Assembly: GCA_910586485.1 (NCBI GenBank) | Contig: CAJUIA010000012.1 | Span: 44,606-108,605 of the forward strand | Origin: an uncultured Acetatifactor sp. | Lineage (GTDB): Bacteria > Bacillota > Clostridia > Lachnospirales > Lachnospiraceae | Length of the DNA: 64,000 nucleotides | Reading direction: 5' to 3' | Part shown: one piece after another, positions 1-7,634 of the stretch | Numbering within the stretch: position 1 is the stretch's first letter | How the letters are laid out: every line of letters starts with the position of its first letter | Notes under the pieces: model-generated | What the model was told of the DNA's origin: nothing | The model's database searches: none | The model's input: only the letters and a program-made list of their open reading frames with translations | Made by a program: the position numbers and the translations under genes

Positions 1-378
1 ACCGGCTTCGGCTCAACCATCTTTGCAGTGAAGCCGGGAGACGGCTCCGCCAGGGAACAGGCGGCCTCCTGCCAGAAGGTGCTGGGGGGCTGGGCCAATA
101 TCGCCAACGAATACGCAACAAAGCGTTATCGTTCCAACCTGATTAACTGGGGTATGCTGCCCTTCGTGATCAAGGCCGGAGAGCTGCCCTTTGAAAACCT
201 GGATTATCTTTTTATTCCCGGTATCAAAAAGGCCGTGGAGGAAAAGGCAGATGTGATTCCCGCGTATGTGGTGAAGGACGGTGGGTTAAAAGGCTTTGAG
301 CTGAGTCTGGGCGAGCTTACCGACGAAGAGAGACAGATCATATTAAAGGGCTGCCTGATTAATTATAACAGGATTTAG
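1..378 (+). CDS. Aconitase-family hydratase, C-terminal part (5' end outside window)
   Basis: The reading frame is open from base 1, so only the last 125 residues are present. They match the C-terminal swivel domain of aconitase-type [4Fe-4S] hydratases: a Gly/Ser loop (GFGSTIF), a Gly-Gly-Trp segment (VLGGWANIANEYATKRYRSN) and a NLINWGMLPF stretch typical of this domain near the substrate. The family isomerises citrate or related hydroxy-acids. The iron-sulfur cysteines would lie in the missing upstream part, so the substrate (citrate, homocitrate or 2-methylcitrate type) cannot be decided. The SseB-like gene follows after 28 bases on the same strand. Confidence 0.75.
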   Translation, partial: TGFGSTIFAVKPGDGSAREQAASCQKVLGGWANIANEYATKRYRSNLINWGMLPFVIKAGELPFENLDYLFIPGIKKAVEEKADVIPAYVVKDGGLKGFELSLGELTDEERQIILKGCLINYNRI

Positions 379-406
379 CCGCAGGCTAAGGAGAGGTATA
401 TATAAA

Positions 407-928
407 ATGGAATTTAATAAAACGGTCAGCAATCCCATGCTTGTGGGTTGCATTGAGCTGATGAAGGCGGAGGATACGCCGGAGCATCGCAATATGTTTG
501 TGACGGAGCTGACAAAAGGCTCCTTTCAGGCCCCTGCGATCATTGATCCGGAGCCTGTGGCAGATGAAGAAGGGAATTTGACCGTCAAGCCTGGATGCAG
601 GGTGCAGTTTCCCATGCTGGCAGCTCCGGACGGGAAGAAGTTTTTCATGGGCTTCACGGACCAGAAGGAGTATCGGAAGTGGGCAGAGAAAAATAAAGAG
701 ATGCCTTTCTTTTCCTTGAAATTTGACGATTATGCCAATATGCTTCTGGGGAGAGACGCCCAGGGGAATGAAAACGCTGCTCTGGGCGTGGTCATCAATC
801 CCATGGGAGCCAATGTGATTATCCCGAAGGAGATGATTGCCGGAATCATCGGGGCGCGGGTGGCCCAAATGAAGCAGATGGCGGCCAGGAGAGCGGGCAC
901 ACCGGTGCCGCCGATGCCGGAGAAATAA
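407..928 (+). CDS. SseB-like protein
   Basis: Soluble 173-residue protein resembling the SseB N-terminal domain family, whose members have no settled enzymatic role in Firmicutes. Visible family-like features are an early segment with the acidic-aromatic strand pattern, a central FPMLAAPDGKKFFMGFTD stretch (strand-turn-strand with a conserved Phe-Thr-Asp), and a C-terminal NPMGANVIIPKEMI segment near residues 128-141. No signal peptide or membrane segment is seen. An AAGGAGAGG ribosome-binding site lies just upstream of the ATG. It may share a transcript with the upstream hydratase, and a strong hairpin follows it. The family call is moderately sure; a function cannot be assigned. Confidence 0.65.
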   Translation: MEFNKTVSNPMLVGCIELMKAEDTPEHRNMFVTELTKGSFQAPAIIDPEPVADEEGNLTVKPGCRVQFPMLAAPDGKKFFMGFTDQKEYRKWAEKNKEMPFFSLKFDDYANMLLGRDAQGNENAALGVVINPMGANVIIPKEMIAGIIGARVAQMKQMAARRAGTPVPPMPEK

Positions 929-943
929 GCTTAATAAGCTTTC

Positions 944-971
944 AGAAGCGCTGATTTCGATCAGCGCTTCT
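944..971 (+). terminator. Hairpin downstream of the SseB-like gene
   Basis: Perfect 12-bp stem (AGAAGCGCTGAT with its complement) closed by a TTCG tetraloop. There is no T-run after it, so it may act as a 3' stabiliser rather than a full intrinsic terminator. Confidence 0.55.
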
Positions 972-1010
972 CTAAAGTTCACATGAAATATGACGATATA
1001 CTATATACAG

Positions 1011-1153
1011 GAAGCAGTTTGGCCCACTGCTTTCAGGTATGAGCAGACCACGGATGGTATTAGGGTGAGAAACGGATATTCTCACCGAATACCGTCTTTT
1101 TTTCGGTCAGCTGACGAGCGCCGGAATGTGGAAAGCAAAAACTGCTCATACTT
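1011..1153 (+). ncRNA. Structured 5' leader RNA, class unknown
   Basis: Three nested helices are visible. First, an 8-bp hairpin (1011-1018 with 1026-1033, loop TTGGCCC). Second, a long-range 12-bp helix pairing 1035-1046 with 1142-1153 (core GTATGAGCAG with CTGCTCATAC). Third, enclosed by it, a long hairpin at 1052-1097. The 3' arm of the outer helix ends 11 bases before the ribosome-binding site of the next gene. A hairpin plus T-run inside a closed multi-helix domain is the architecture of a riboswitch or attenuator. It does not match the consensus of the SAM, c-di-GMP, TPP, FMN, T-box or THF classes as I know them, so no class is assigned. Confidence 0.5.
1052..1103 (+). terminator. Terminator-like hairpin inside the leader RNA
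   Basis: GGTATT pairs with AATACC and GGTGAGAA with TTCTCACC around a 7-base loop, and the base of the stem extends to 1052/1097. Seven T residues follow (1097-1103). In isolation this would be called an intrinsic terminator. Here it lies between the two arms of a long-range helix and ahead of the next gene, suggesting conditional termination. Confidence 0.5.
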
Positions 1154-1176
1154 AATTTAAAAACAGGAGGTACAGT

Positions 1177-2403
1177 TTGAAAATTGATTCCAGTGTAGTA
1201 GGAATGGAATCCGCCAGAAGCTACAGAGCTTCTAACACAACCGTCAGGCGATTTGCGATAACGGATTATCGGCAGGGCCTGACTCAGGGCAATAACTCCC
1301 TGAACGCCGCCATTGGCGGGGATACCGGAGAGGCCGGAGGCGCGGAGGAAAAAACCGCAAAGGGAAGTGAAGAGAAAAATACGGCCACTCTTCAGGACTG
1401 GCAGAGCAGGCTTCAGGCCACAACGTCCGGTGTGTCTATCCGCAGCTCCGTCAGCCAGACCTATGCGGAGATAAAGCAGCAGACCATACGTTACATATTT
1501 GATCTGTTGTTTTCCGCAAGAAGAAACCGTTTCAGACAGTGGATGCAGGAAACGGGCGTGGAGTCTGCATCAGGACAGACCGGCAGTGTAAACGCCGCAG
1601 CTACCGGGGCGCAGAACGGCACCGGCGGAAGCGCGAACGGTACTTCCGGAAACGGCGGCAAGGGTAAATATTATCAAAACGGTCTGCCGATGATGAAGCC
1701 CCTGACGCTGGTGACCAATATGAAGGTCTTAAGTCTGGGTGAGGAAACCTATTTCGAGGAAGCGGAGTCCACCTCCTTTTCCACCACCGGTACGGTAAAG
1801 ACTGCGGACGGCAGAGAGATCAACTTTAATGTCAATGTGGGTATGAGCCGGGAATTTGAAGAATATTACAGGGAGGACCTGGAATTGGCATCCTTCACCT
1901 TTTGTGATCCCTTGGTGATCAATTTGGATACGGACATGGCGCAGCTGGAGGATCAGACCTTTTATTTTGACATTGACGGCGACGGCGAGCAGGATGAAGT
2001 AGCGCAGCTCAAAAGCGGAAGCGGCTATCTTGCTCTGGACAAAAACGGGGACGGCGTGATCAACGACGGGAAAGAGCTGTTCGGCACGGAAAGCGGCAAC
2101 GGCTTTGCGGATCTGGCAAAGTATGACGAGGACGGTAACGGCTGGATTGACGAGAACGATGCCGTCTGGGATAAGCTGAAAATCTGGAGTAAGGACGAAA
2201 ACGGGAAGGATGTGCTGTATAGCCTTGCTGAAAAGGGTGTGGGAGCCATCTGCCTGCAAAATGCGGCCACGGACTTTACCCAGAAGGGAACAGGGGGACA
2301 AACTCTGGGTGCCATCCGCAATACGGGTGTGTTTCTGTATGAAAACGGGAACGTGGGAACCGTACAGCATGTGGATATTGCAAAATATGAAAAACAGGCA
2401 TAG
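1177..2403 (+). CDS. Protein with EF-hand-like calcium loops, function unknown
   Basis: Protein of 408 residues starting at TTG, chosen because AGGAGG lies 6 bases upstream. It has no signal peptide. The N-terminal 200 residues are Ser/Gly/Thr-rich and low in complexity. The C-terminal part holds three acidic loops of EF-hand or dockerin type: DIDGDGEQDE near residue 265, DKNGDGVIND near 288 and DEDGNGWIDE near 318, each with Asp/Asn at alternating ligand positions. Such Asp-rich loops normally bind Ca2+. Similar proteins in clostridia are annotated as hypothetical or calcium-binding. The structured leader directly upstream suggests control at RNA level, and a strong terminator ends the gene, so it is probably transcribed alone. 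Confidence 0.7.
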   Translation: MKIDSSVVGMESARSYRASNTTVRRFAITDYRQGLTQGNNSLNAAIGGDTGEAGGAEEKTAKGSEEKNTATLQDWQSRLQATTSGVSIRSSVSQTYAEIKQQTIRYIFDLLFSARRNRFRQWMQETGVESASGQTGSVNAAATGAQNGTGGSANGTSGNGGKGKYYQNGLPMMKPLTLVTNMKVLSLGEETYFEEAESTSFSTTGTVKTADGREINFNVNVGMSREFEEYYREDLELASFTFCDPLVINLDTDMAQLEDQTFYFDIDGDGEQDEVAQLKSGSGYLALDKNGDGVINDGKELFGTESGNGFADLAKYDEDGNGWIDENDAVWDKLKIWSKDENGKDVLYSLAEKGVGAICLQNAATDFTQKGTGGQTLGAIRNTGVFLYENGNVGTVQHVDIAKYEKQA

Positions 2404-2410
2404 CATAAGC

Positions 2411-2446
2411 GTAAAAAGGGAAGCGGGACGAGGCTTCCCTTTTTAC
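2411..2446 (+). terminator. Intrinsic terminator
   Basis: Perfect 14-bp stem GTAAAAAGGGAAGC with its complement around an 8-base loop. The 3' arm supplies a run of five T residues. It ends the calcium-loop protein gene. Confidence 0.85.
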
Positions 2447-2543
2447 TGTTTATGTCTGTATATTTCCAACTGATTCGGGAAAAATGATTGTGATGAAACA
2501 GTTCTTACAATGTATTTTCAGCGGAAAAGGAAGGAAAGCAGCC

Positions 2544-3563
2544 ATGAGAAAAAATAGAAAGAGCAGTGTAAAGAAAGAAAGAATCATAATGATCGCCTCA
2601 TCGGCCTTTGTGCTGACGGCGCTGACCCTGACGGGCATTTACATGCAGGCGGGGGAGGAAAAGTCACAGGATGACGGGTATACCCTGGACTTTACGGCCA
2701 TAGAGGATAATTTGGAAAACAAAAACCGGGAGATTGCCATGAATGCTCCCATGACGGATCAGTCGCAAAGGACCTTTGACGTACCCGATCATCTGAATCT
2801 GGAGGATGACCTGGACTATATGCCACTGGAGGCGGGATCCGGCAATATTGAAATTCCCGGCATGACAACCGTACTGGGAGAAGAGTCCCTGCCGGAAAAG
2901 GAAGCAAAGGGGGACAAAAAGACGCCCGGTGACGAAGGGAACAAGACGGAAGCGGCTGAAGGCGGACAACAGGCCGATGCAGGTACGGAGCCTTTGAATG
3001 TGGAGCCTGTAAATACAGAGCCTGTAAATACAGAGCCTGTATTTACGGAGCCTGTAAATACGGAGCCTGTAAATACGGAAGCCGTAAGCACGGAGCCGGT
3101 CGATGTGGGGCAGGCAGCAGCGGATACTGCCTACGGACCGGAGCTGCATTTTGCGGCAAGCAACGGCTTGCAGCGTCCTCTGGAGGGTGAGGCGGTGATT
3201 CCGTTCAGCATGAACGGCGGCGTATACTTTTCAACCCTGGATCTGTATAAGTACAATCCGGCGCTGATGCTGTCAGCTCAGGAGGGAACCTCTGTTTACG
3301 CCTGCGCATCAGGACGGGTGGTGGACATTTTCCAGGACTCGGAGATCGGCCAGGCGGTAACCATGGATCTGGGAGACGGCTATCAGATCACTTACGGACA
3401 GCTTAAGGGCCTTAACGTGGCGCTGAACAGCTATGTAAATTCCGGAGATATGATCGGGTCGGTGGCAGCTCCCACCAAGTATTTTATCCGGGAAGGCGCA
3501 AATCTTTATCTGAAGCTGACGCAAAACGAAGAGCCCGTGGATCCGGAGCTTTTGTTCCGCTAA
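2544..3563 (+). CDS. SpoIIQ-like membrane-anchored protein with degenerate M23 domain
   Basis: 339 residues. The start is set at the ATG after AAGGAAGG; an earlier in-frame ATG at 2484 lacks a good ribosome-binding site. A basic N-terminus precedes one membrane segment (residues ~14-33), an acidic linker with tandem EPVNT-type pentapeptides (~149-186), and a C-terminal lysostaphin-like M23 fold (~228-335, with TSVYACASGRVVDI and DLGDGYQITYGQL strands). The metal-binding HxxxD and HxH motifs of active M23 peptidases are absent: the corresponding places read NPALMLSA and NLYLKL. SpoIIQ proteins, which form the forespore half of the SpoIIIA-SpoIIQ channel in sporulation, often lose these residues. 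A structural, non-enzymatic sporulation role is therefore inferred. Confidence 0.7.
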   Translation: MRKNRKSSVKKERIIMIASSAFVLTALTLTGIYMQAGEEKSQDDGYTLDFTAIEDNLENKNREIAMNAPMTDQSQRTFDVPDHLNLEDDLDYMPLEAGSGNIEIPGMTTVLGEESLPEKEAKGDKKTPGDEGNKTEAAEGGQQADAGTEPLNVEPVNTEPVNTEPVFTEPVNTEPVNTEAVSTEPVDVGQAAADTAYGPELHFAASNGLQRPLEGEAVIPFSMNGGVYFSTLDLYKYNPALMLSAQEGTSVYACASGRVVDIFQDSEIGQAVTMDLGDGYQITYGQLKGLNVALNSYVNSGDMIGSVAAPTKYFIREGANLYLKLTQNEEPVDPELLFR

Positions 3564-3579
3564 GGAGGCACGGCAGCTT

Positions 3580-4803
3580 ATGTATATAGTCGGTGGAACC
3601 GTCAAAACCATGGCGGGAGCGGATATACCGGACGGATGTATTCATGTGGCGGACGGAAAAATAAAAGAAATCGGTAGACGGGATGAAATCTGCGTGCAGC
3701 CTGTAGACGGAGAGCAGGTATTGGATGTAAAGGGAAGCCTGGTCATGCCCGGTATCATAGAGGCCCATTGCCATATGGGTATAACTGAAGAAAAAAAGGG
3801 AATGGAAGGGGACGACTGCAATGAGGCCGTGGAGCCTGTAACGCCATGGCTGAGAGCCGTGGATGCCATTAATACGATGGACGCGGCCTTTGACGATGCG
3901 GTGCGGGCAGGCATTACATCGGCTATGATCGGCCCCGGCAGCTCCAACGTGGTGGGCGGGCAGTTTGCTTTTATAAAAACCAAAGGGCGCAGAATCGACG
4001 ATCTGATTGTGAAGGCGCCGGCGGCAATGAAGGTGGCCTTCGGAGAAAATCCGAAGGTCAATTATTCCGGCCAGGGGAAAAGCCCGTCCACCAGGATGGC
4101 CATTGCGGGACTGCTGCGGGAGGAACTGAGCAGGGCGGTGGAATATGCAGGCCGGAAAAAGGAAGCGGAAGAAAAAGGAGAGTATTTTCAAAAGGATTTT
4201 CGGCTGGAATGCTGGCTGCCGGTGCTGGACCGCAGGATTCCCATAAAGGCGCATGTACATCGGGCAGACGATATTTTTACGGCCGTCCGCATTGCCAGGG
4301 AATTTAACCTGCGCATGACCCTGGACCATTGCTCGGAGGGGCATCTGATTGCGGAAGAGCTGGCGGCGGAAGGCTATCCTGCGATTGTGGGACCGGACCT
4401 GGCCAGCCGCAGCAAGATAGAGGTTCAAAATATGGCCTTTAAGACGGTGGGCGTTTTAAATAAAGCAGGGGTGATGACGGCCGTGACAACGGATCATCCG
4501 GTATCCCTGATCGCATCGCTGCCGCTCTGTGCGGGGCTGGCGGTAAAAGCAGGACTCCCCATGGACGAGGGTTTTCGGGCCATCACCATCTACGCCGCAA
4601 AGATATGCGGGGTGGATGAGAGGGTTGGCAGCCTGGAGGTGGGAAAGGATGCGGACATTGCCATTTTTAACGGAAATCCCATGGAGATTTTTACGGAGAC
4701 GCTCTACACCATCATTGACGGGAAGATTGTTTACAACCGCGAGCAGGAACTGCTCGCTGGGCAGGAACTGCCTGCGGAAGCAGTTCAGCCTCCCAAGATC
4801 TAA
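3580..4803 (+). CDS. Amidohydrolase-superfamily enzyme
   Basis: 407-residue cytoplasmic enzyme of the imidazolonepropionase/dihydroorotase-like branch. The N-terminal beta domain leads into VMPGIIEAHCHMG, whose HxH pair (His63, His65) binds metal. Further ligands are suggested by KAHVHRADD, LDHCSEGH and TTDHPV, with the Asp of the last motif as the likely catalytic residue. The C-terminus returns to the beta domain (GSLEVGKDADIAIF...IIDGKIVY). The substrate is not evident; the family cleaves cyclic amides or related C-N bonds. AAGGAGG lies 11 bases before the ATG. The stop codon falls in the left outer arm of the downstream repeat element. Confidence 0.8.
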   Translation: MYIVGGTVKTMAGADIPDGCIHVADGKIKEIGRRDEICVQPVDGEQVLDVKGSLVMPGIIEAHCHMGITEEKKGMEGDDCNEAVEPVTPWLRAVDAINTMDAAFDDAVRAGITSAMIGPGSSNVVGGQFAFIKTKGRRIDDLIVKAPAAMKVAFGENPKVNYSGQGKSPSTRMAIAGLLREELSRAVEYAGRKKEAEEKGEYFQKDFRLECWLPVLDRRIPIKAHVHRADDIFTAVRIAREFNLRMTLDHCSEGHLIAEELAAEGYPAIVGPDLASRSKIEVQNMAFKTVGVLNKAGVMTAVTTDHPVSLIASLPLCAGLAVKAGLPMDEGFRAITIYAAKICGVDERVGSLEVGKDADIAIFNGNPMEIFTETLYTIIDGKIVYNREQELLAGQELPAEAVQPPKI

Positions 4804-4810
4804 CGGAGAC

Positions 4811-4937
4811 AGCAGGCGATCATTCTCATGCGGACACGCTTTCGCTCGAAGCGCGACGCAGCGGTGCATAGGCAAGCATAGTACGCTTGCCAAACACCGG
4901 CGTCTTGCACGGTCCGCATTGAGAACAACCACCTGCT
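4811..4937 (+). repeat. Dispersed structured element, copy 1 (possible ncRNA)
   Basis: First of three related intergenic copies. The ends pair (AGCAGG with CCTGCT), followed inward by TTCTCA/TGAGAA, TGCGGAC/GTCCGCA, GACGC/GCGTC, GGTG/CACC and an apical GGCAAGC/GCTTGCC hairpin. Outside the core, TAACGGAGA (from 4801) faces TCTCCTGTTA (from 4938), so the fold extends into the upstream stop codon. Compared with copies 2 and 3, several helices have changed on both strands at once, keeping the pairing. No coding capacity is evident. Confidence 0.7.
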
Positions 4938-4973
4938 ATCTCCTGTTACTCGATTGTGACATAGCAAAGCCGA

Positions 4974-5007
4974 ACAGCTTCCGCAGGTAATGCCTGGCAG
5001 AAGCTGT
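4974..5007 (+). other. Intergenic hairpin
   Basis: ACAGCTTC pairs with GAAGCTGT over an inner CAGG/CCTG helix. There is no T-run. It lies between the repeat element and the next promoter, where it may mark the end of the amidohydrolase transcript. Confidence 0.45.
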
Positions 5008-5022
5008 CCGCGGGGAATAAGA

Positions 5023-5051
5023 TTGCGTTTTGAAATAGGCCGTGATATAAT
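5023..5051 (+). promoter_or_regulatory. Promoter for the GH9-like lipoprotein gene
   Basis: TTGCGT and TATAAT separated by 17 bases, a good sigma-A match. The sequence running from the -10 box (TATAATAGCCGCAAAGGAAA) is nearly identical to that at the promoter at 38639-38667. Confidence 0.6.
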
Positions 5052-5052
5052 A

Positions 5053-5164
5053 GCCGCAAAGGAAAATGAAGCGTCGGCGTCGCCGACATTTACTTTTCCT
5101 GCGGCATTAACGAGAAAGCGTTTGACGAAGTCAAACAAAGAGTGCAATGCGAACGCCGTTCGCA
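5053..5164 (+). other. Chain of three hairpins in a long 5' leader
   Basis: Immediately after the promoter, GCCGC...AGGAAAA (from 5053) pairs with TTTTCCTGCGGC (to 5105), with an inner GTCGGCG/CGCCGAC helix. Then come TTTGAC-gaa-GTCAAA (5121-5135) and TGCGAAC-gcc-GTTCGCA (5148-5164). The motif CCGCAAAGGAAAA recurs near 5198 and 5231. About 100 further bases lead to the start codon. No short ORF with a ribosome-binding site was found, so the leader looks non-coding. Confidence 0.45.
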
Positions 5165-5262
5165 TTCAGCACGGGCTTTCGAGTTTAAAGGAGATAGCCG
5201 CAAAGGAAAAGGGAAGCGAAAAGCGGCGTACCGCAAAGGAAAAGTCAGGTCAGGAGGAAGCC

Positions 5263-6540
5263 TTGAAAAACTGCAGAATACTCTGTCTGCTTCTGTTGAT
5301 GTGTCTGACGGTCGGGAGCTGTTCCGGCTGCGGCAAAGAGCAGGAAGTGACGGAAGATAATAATATCGTGAAAAATCCATATGCAGGGGCAGTCAGTATG
5401 GAGGGAACGCCGGTGATAGATTATGTGGTTCCCCGTCTGCTGCCCAATATTTTGGTGGATAAAATGGGTTATCTGGCCGGCAGCGGAAAAAAGACGGCAG
5501 TGGTCAAGGGCAGGAAGCTGCCGCAAAATTTTGTGCTTGTGGATGGACTTACAGGAGAAGCGGTTTACAGGGGCGCCTTAGAAGAGATCATATACCACAG
5601 TGAAGCGGGTATTTATTCAGGATATGCCGATTTCAGCGATTATAAAAAAACAGGGCTTTACTACGTGGAGTGTGATATAATCGGCCGCTCATCGGCTTTT
5701 CAGATCAGGGATGGGCAGTATACGCTCCTGTTTGAGGAAATATACGGTGAGCTGTTGAAAAGCTGCAGACAGAAAAGCATTACCCTGTCGGAGGCGGTTT
5801 CGCTTTTGGAGGTCTATGAGTGGTATGGGGAGATTTTTCCCGACGAAGACGGAGATCAGGTTCCGGATGTTTTGAGGGAGATGCGGGCCTTTGTTTCCTA
5901 TATGGAGGAAAAGGGCACGGAGGAAAACCAGGAGGCTATCTATGCGGCGTTTTTGGCCAAGTTTGGCTATCTTTATCAAAAATTCGACAGGGAATACGCC
6001 ACGGACTGCCTGAAACGTGCTTCTACGGTATTTGGTCAGGTAAAGAATACCGTGGGCCGGGATGCGGATACATTTTTTGCGCTGACGGAGCTGTACCGTG
6101 CCACGGGGCGTTATACATACAGAAAGCAGATTTTGGATTACAAAAGCTTTTTCGAGGACAACAGCAGTTATTTGGACGAGGGCTCCTATCTGCACGGAGG
6201 TATGACGTACGTTGCCACCAGGCAGAAGGTGGACATGGAGCTGTGTCATAGCTTCACGAACAATTTAAGGGACAGGGCAGAAGAAATTTCAAAGCATTAT
6301 GAGGAAATGATTGATCCTGTGGCGGCAAGGAACAACGGGCCCGATGATCTGTTGAAAGGCGCAGTGGTGCTGGCATGTGACAACTATTTTCTGAATAATT
6401 ATCAATATACAGGAGTGATAGAGGACTTTCTGCATTACCTGATGGGCCGGAATCCGGAGTCCGTGTGCTTTTATGAGAACGGAGAGGACAGGAGCAGCTA
6501 TCTGCTGCTTTTGGCTCAGCTGGCGGCTTCGCAAGCTTAA
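5263..6540 (+). CDS. GH9-like lipoprotein, apparently without catalytic residues
   Basis: 425 residues from a TTG start preceded by AGGAGG. The signal peptide ends in a lipobox-like GSCSGC (Cys near residues 19-22). An N-terminal Ig-like domain (VDKMGYLAGS to SSAFQI, ~60-145) is the type that precedes glycoside hydrolase family 9 catalytic domains. The following helical part keeps GH9 landmarks (YEWYGEIFPDEDGDQVPDVL, and late HYLMGRNPES resembling the family's LGRNP motif). The Trp-His-Asp-Ala-Gly-Asp segment carrying the catalytic aspartates is missing, and the whole protein is shorter than active GH9 enzymes. It is probably an extracytoplasmic binding or scaffold protein rather than a cellulase. 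It is preceded by an unusually long structured leader. Confidence 0.65.
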   Translation: MKNCRILCLLLLMCLTVGSCSGCGKEQEVTEDNNIVKNPYAGAVSMEGTPVIDYVVPRLLPNILVDKMGYLAGSGKKTAVVKGRKLPQNFVLVDGLTGEAVYRGALEEIIYHSEAGIYSGYADFSDYKKTGLYYVECDIIGRSSAFQIRDGQYTLLFEEIYGELLKSCRQKSITLSEAVSLLEVYEWYGEIFPDEDGDQVPDVLREMRAFVSYMEEKGTEENQEAIYAAFLAKFGYLYQKFDREYATDCLKRASTVFGQVKNTVGRDADTFFALTELYRATGRYTYRKQILDYKSFFEDNSSYLDEGSYLHGGMTYVATRQKVDMELCHSFTNNLRDRAEEISKHYEEMIDPVAARNNGPDDLLKGAVVLACDNYFLNNYQYTGVIEDFLHYLMGRNPESVCFYENGEDRSSYLLLLAQLAASQA

Positions 6541-6603
6541 ATAAATTATTGAGCCGTACCGGGTGATAATCATTCGTTATGTGCGGCGGAATGAGAGGAA
6601 GAT

Positions 6604-7629
6604 ATGAAGGTTGTAGTTTTGGCAGGCGGTATCAGCACGGAGCGAGACGTTTCCTTAAGCTCCGGAAGTATGATTTACAAGGCGATGAAGGCCAGGGGAC
6701 ATCAGGCGATTCTGCTGGATGTTTATCTTGGTTACGAAGGAGACTGTTTAAGCATTTTTGAAAAGGACGTGGACTGGGCAGAAAAGATCGGCGACATCAG
6801 TGAGAAAAATCCTGATCTGGAAGAAATTAAAGCCCTGCGTTCGGATGGGGGAAAGAGCTTTTTTGGCCCCAATGTGCTTGAAATCTGCGGAAGGGCGGAC
6901 TGCGTGTTTTTAGCTCTGCACGGAGCAAACGGGGAGGACGGAAAGGTTCAGGCCTGCCTGGAGCTGTTAGGGATTCCCTACACGGGAACAGATTTTGTCA
7001 GCTCTGCCATGGCTATGGATAAGGGCATTACCAAGGATATGTTCAAGGCGTACGGTATCCCCACGCCTGCAGGCATCCGCTTGAAAAAGGGGGAGAAGGA
7101 AGAAAAAAGGGTGCCCTTTCCCTGCATCGTCAAGGCGTGCTGCGGCGGCTCCAGCGTGGGAGTCTGTATTGCACGGAACGAAGAAGAATACGAAGCGGCC
7201 AAAAAGGAAGGCTTTTACTATGATGACGAGGTTATTATTGAGCAGTACATAGAGGGCAGGGAATTTTCGGTGGGCGTGATGAACGGGAAGGCGTTTCCGG
7301 TGATTGAGATTGCCCCGAAGGAAGGATTTTATGATTACCGGAATAAATATCAGGCAGGCAGCACGGTGGAAACCTGTCCTGCCATGCTGCCGAAAGAAAA
7401 AACAAAAGAGCTTCAAAGAATGGCGGAGCTGGTATTTGCGGCGCTGCGCCTGAAAAATTATGCCCGGATGGATTTCCGGATGAATCATGAGGGAGAGATC
7501 TTCTGCCTGGAGGCAAATACCCTGCCAGGGATGACGCCCGTATCCCTGCTTCCGCAGGAAGCGGCCGTGCTGGGAATAGATTTTCCTACATTGTGCGAAA
7601 TGATTTTGAATAACAGCTTGAAAGGTTGA
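6604..7629 (+). CDS. ddl: D-alanine--D-alanine ligase
   Basis: 341-residue cytoplasmic ATP-grasp enzyme joining two D-alanines for peptidoglycan. Seen in the sequence: N-terminal VVLAGGISTERDVSLSSG, central ALHGANGEDGKVQ with PYTGTD, the ATP-grasp lysine segment PCIVKACCGGSSVGV, and the C-terminal metal site (NYARMDFR, then CLEANTLPGMTP). Length is normal for Ddl. The Met start follows a GAGGAAGAT ribosome-binding site. The stop codon overlaps the region just before murF, indicating an operon in which D-Ala-D-Ala is made and then attached. Nothing in the visible motifs suggests a D-Ala-D-Lac (vancomycin-resistance) type, though specificity was not tested. Confidence 0.92.
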   Translation: MKVVVLAGGISTERDVSLSSGSMIYKAMKARGHQAILLDVYLGYEGDCLSIFEKDVDWAEKIGDISEKNPDLEEIKALRSDGGKSFFGPNVLEICGRADCVFLALHGANGEDGKVQACLELLGIPYTGTDFVSSAMAMDKGITKDMFKAYGIPTPAGIRLKKGEKEEKRVPFPCIVKACCGGSSVGVCIARNEEEYEAAKKEGFYYDDEVIIEQYIEGREFSVGVMNGKAFPVIEIAPKEGFYDYRNKYQAGSTVETCPAMLPKEKTKELQRMAELVFAALRLKNYARMDFRMNHEGEIFCLEANTLPGMTPVSLLPQEAAVLGIDFPTLCEMILNNSLKG

Positions 7630-7634
7630 ACAGT

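Noticed and set aside
1108..1136. Hammerhead-like CTGACGA ... GAAA pattern in the leader
   Set aside because: The two core strings are present, but the helix between them does not form properly and no cleavage site is placed correctly.
1729..2406. Long minus-strand reading frames opposite strong plus-strand genes (for example here, 14570-15541 and 43691-44242)
   Set aside because: They lie opposite genes with clear domains, lack ribosome-binding sites and show no recognisable protein features; they are by-products of codon bias.
2484..2543. Longer N-terminus of the SpoIIQ-like protein
   Set aside because: The ATG at 2484 lacks a ribosome-binding site, whereas the ATG at 2544 has AAGGAAGG and gives a standard signal anchor.
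4811..4937. Classical insertion sequence or transposon at the dispersed element
   Set aside because: No transposase and no evident target duplication; the compensatory changes favour a structured element, though a MITE origin is not excluded.
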